Of a stretch of 5,090 bases of DNA, positions 5,067-5,090 are shown one piece after another. The notes below the pieces were generated by a model. That model was not told the DNA's origin, ran no database searches, and saw nothing but the letters and a program-made list of their open reading frames with translations. Within the stretch, counting starts at the first letter, position 1; every line of letters starts with the position of its first letter. The translations under genes were made by a program, and so were the position numbers. Origin of the DNA: UBA724 sp964008075. Its GTDB lineage: Bacteria; Bacteroidota; Bacteroidia; Flavobacteriales; Flavobacteriaceae. Where the stretch lies: positions 1-5,090 of the forward strand of contig CAXGAP010000061.1 in the NCBI GenBank assembly GCA_964008075.1, in the 5' to 3' direction.

Positions 5067-5090
5067 GATAAAAAAGACAAAAAGAACATA

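Overview
The window looks like an ordinary chromosomal stretch from a member of the Bacteroidota, most likely the Flavobacteriia. Four things point there. The first complete gene encodes an HU-CCDC81 + transmembrane + SPOR protein, an architecture typical of that phylum. The order yicC-gmk-nadD is common there. Two intergenic regions carry exact matches to the Bacteroidota -7 promoter box (TAnnTTTG). None of the six complete genes has a convincing Shine-Dalgarno sequence, as expected for Flavobacteriia. The DNA is moderately AT-rich, with very AT-rich intergenic regions.

Layout. (1) Positions 1-56, minus strand: the first 18 codons of a divergently transcribed gene that runs off the window edge. 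Its start reads like a secretion signal peptide. (2) Positions 57-265: AT-rich divergent control region with a tandem 20-bp repeat, three copies of a near-palindromic AATTTAYAAAT word, and a TAnnTTTG box only 4 nt before the next start codon. (3) Positions 266-1714: two-gene unit on the plus strand, a DNA-binding-like/SPOR cell-envelope protein followed after 3 nt by an acyl-CoA thioesterase. (4) Positions 1715-1919: intergenic region with a run of ten G and a TAnnTTTG promoter box for the next operon. (5) Positions 1920-3913: tightly packed plus-strand operon yicC-gmk-nadD (0 nt gap, then a 4-nt ATGA overlap), encoding a YicC-family ribonuclease, guanylate kinase and nicotinate-nucleotide adenylyltransferase. 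(6) Positions 3930-5066, minus strand: a convergent gene for a divergent Schlafen/AlbA_2-like protein with an unrecognised C-terminal half, 16 nt from nadD.

The yicC-gmk-nadD operon combines RNA turnover with two nucleotide-metabolism steps (GMP to GDP, and nicotinate mononucleotide to deamido-NAD). The SPOR protein probably spans the inner membrane, with an HU-like domain in the cytoplasm and a peptidoglycan-binding domain in the periplasm. No mobile element, CRISPR array, tRNA, rRNA or clear defence system is visible. The less explained items are the AlbA_2-like protein, the HU-to-peptidoglycan bridge protein, the G10 tract and the organised divergent control region.
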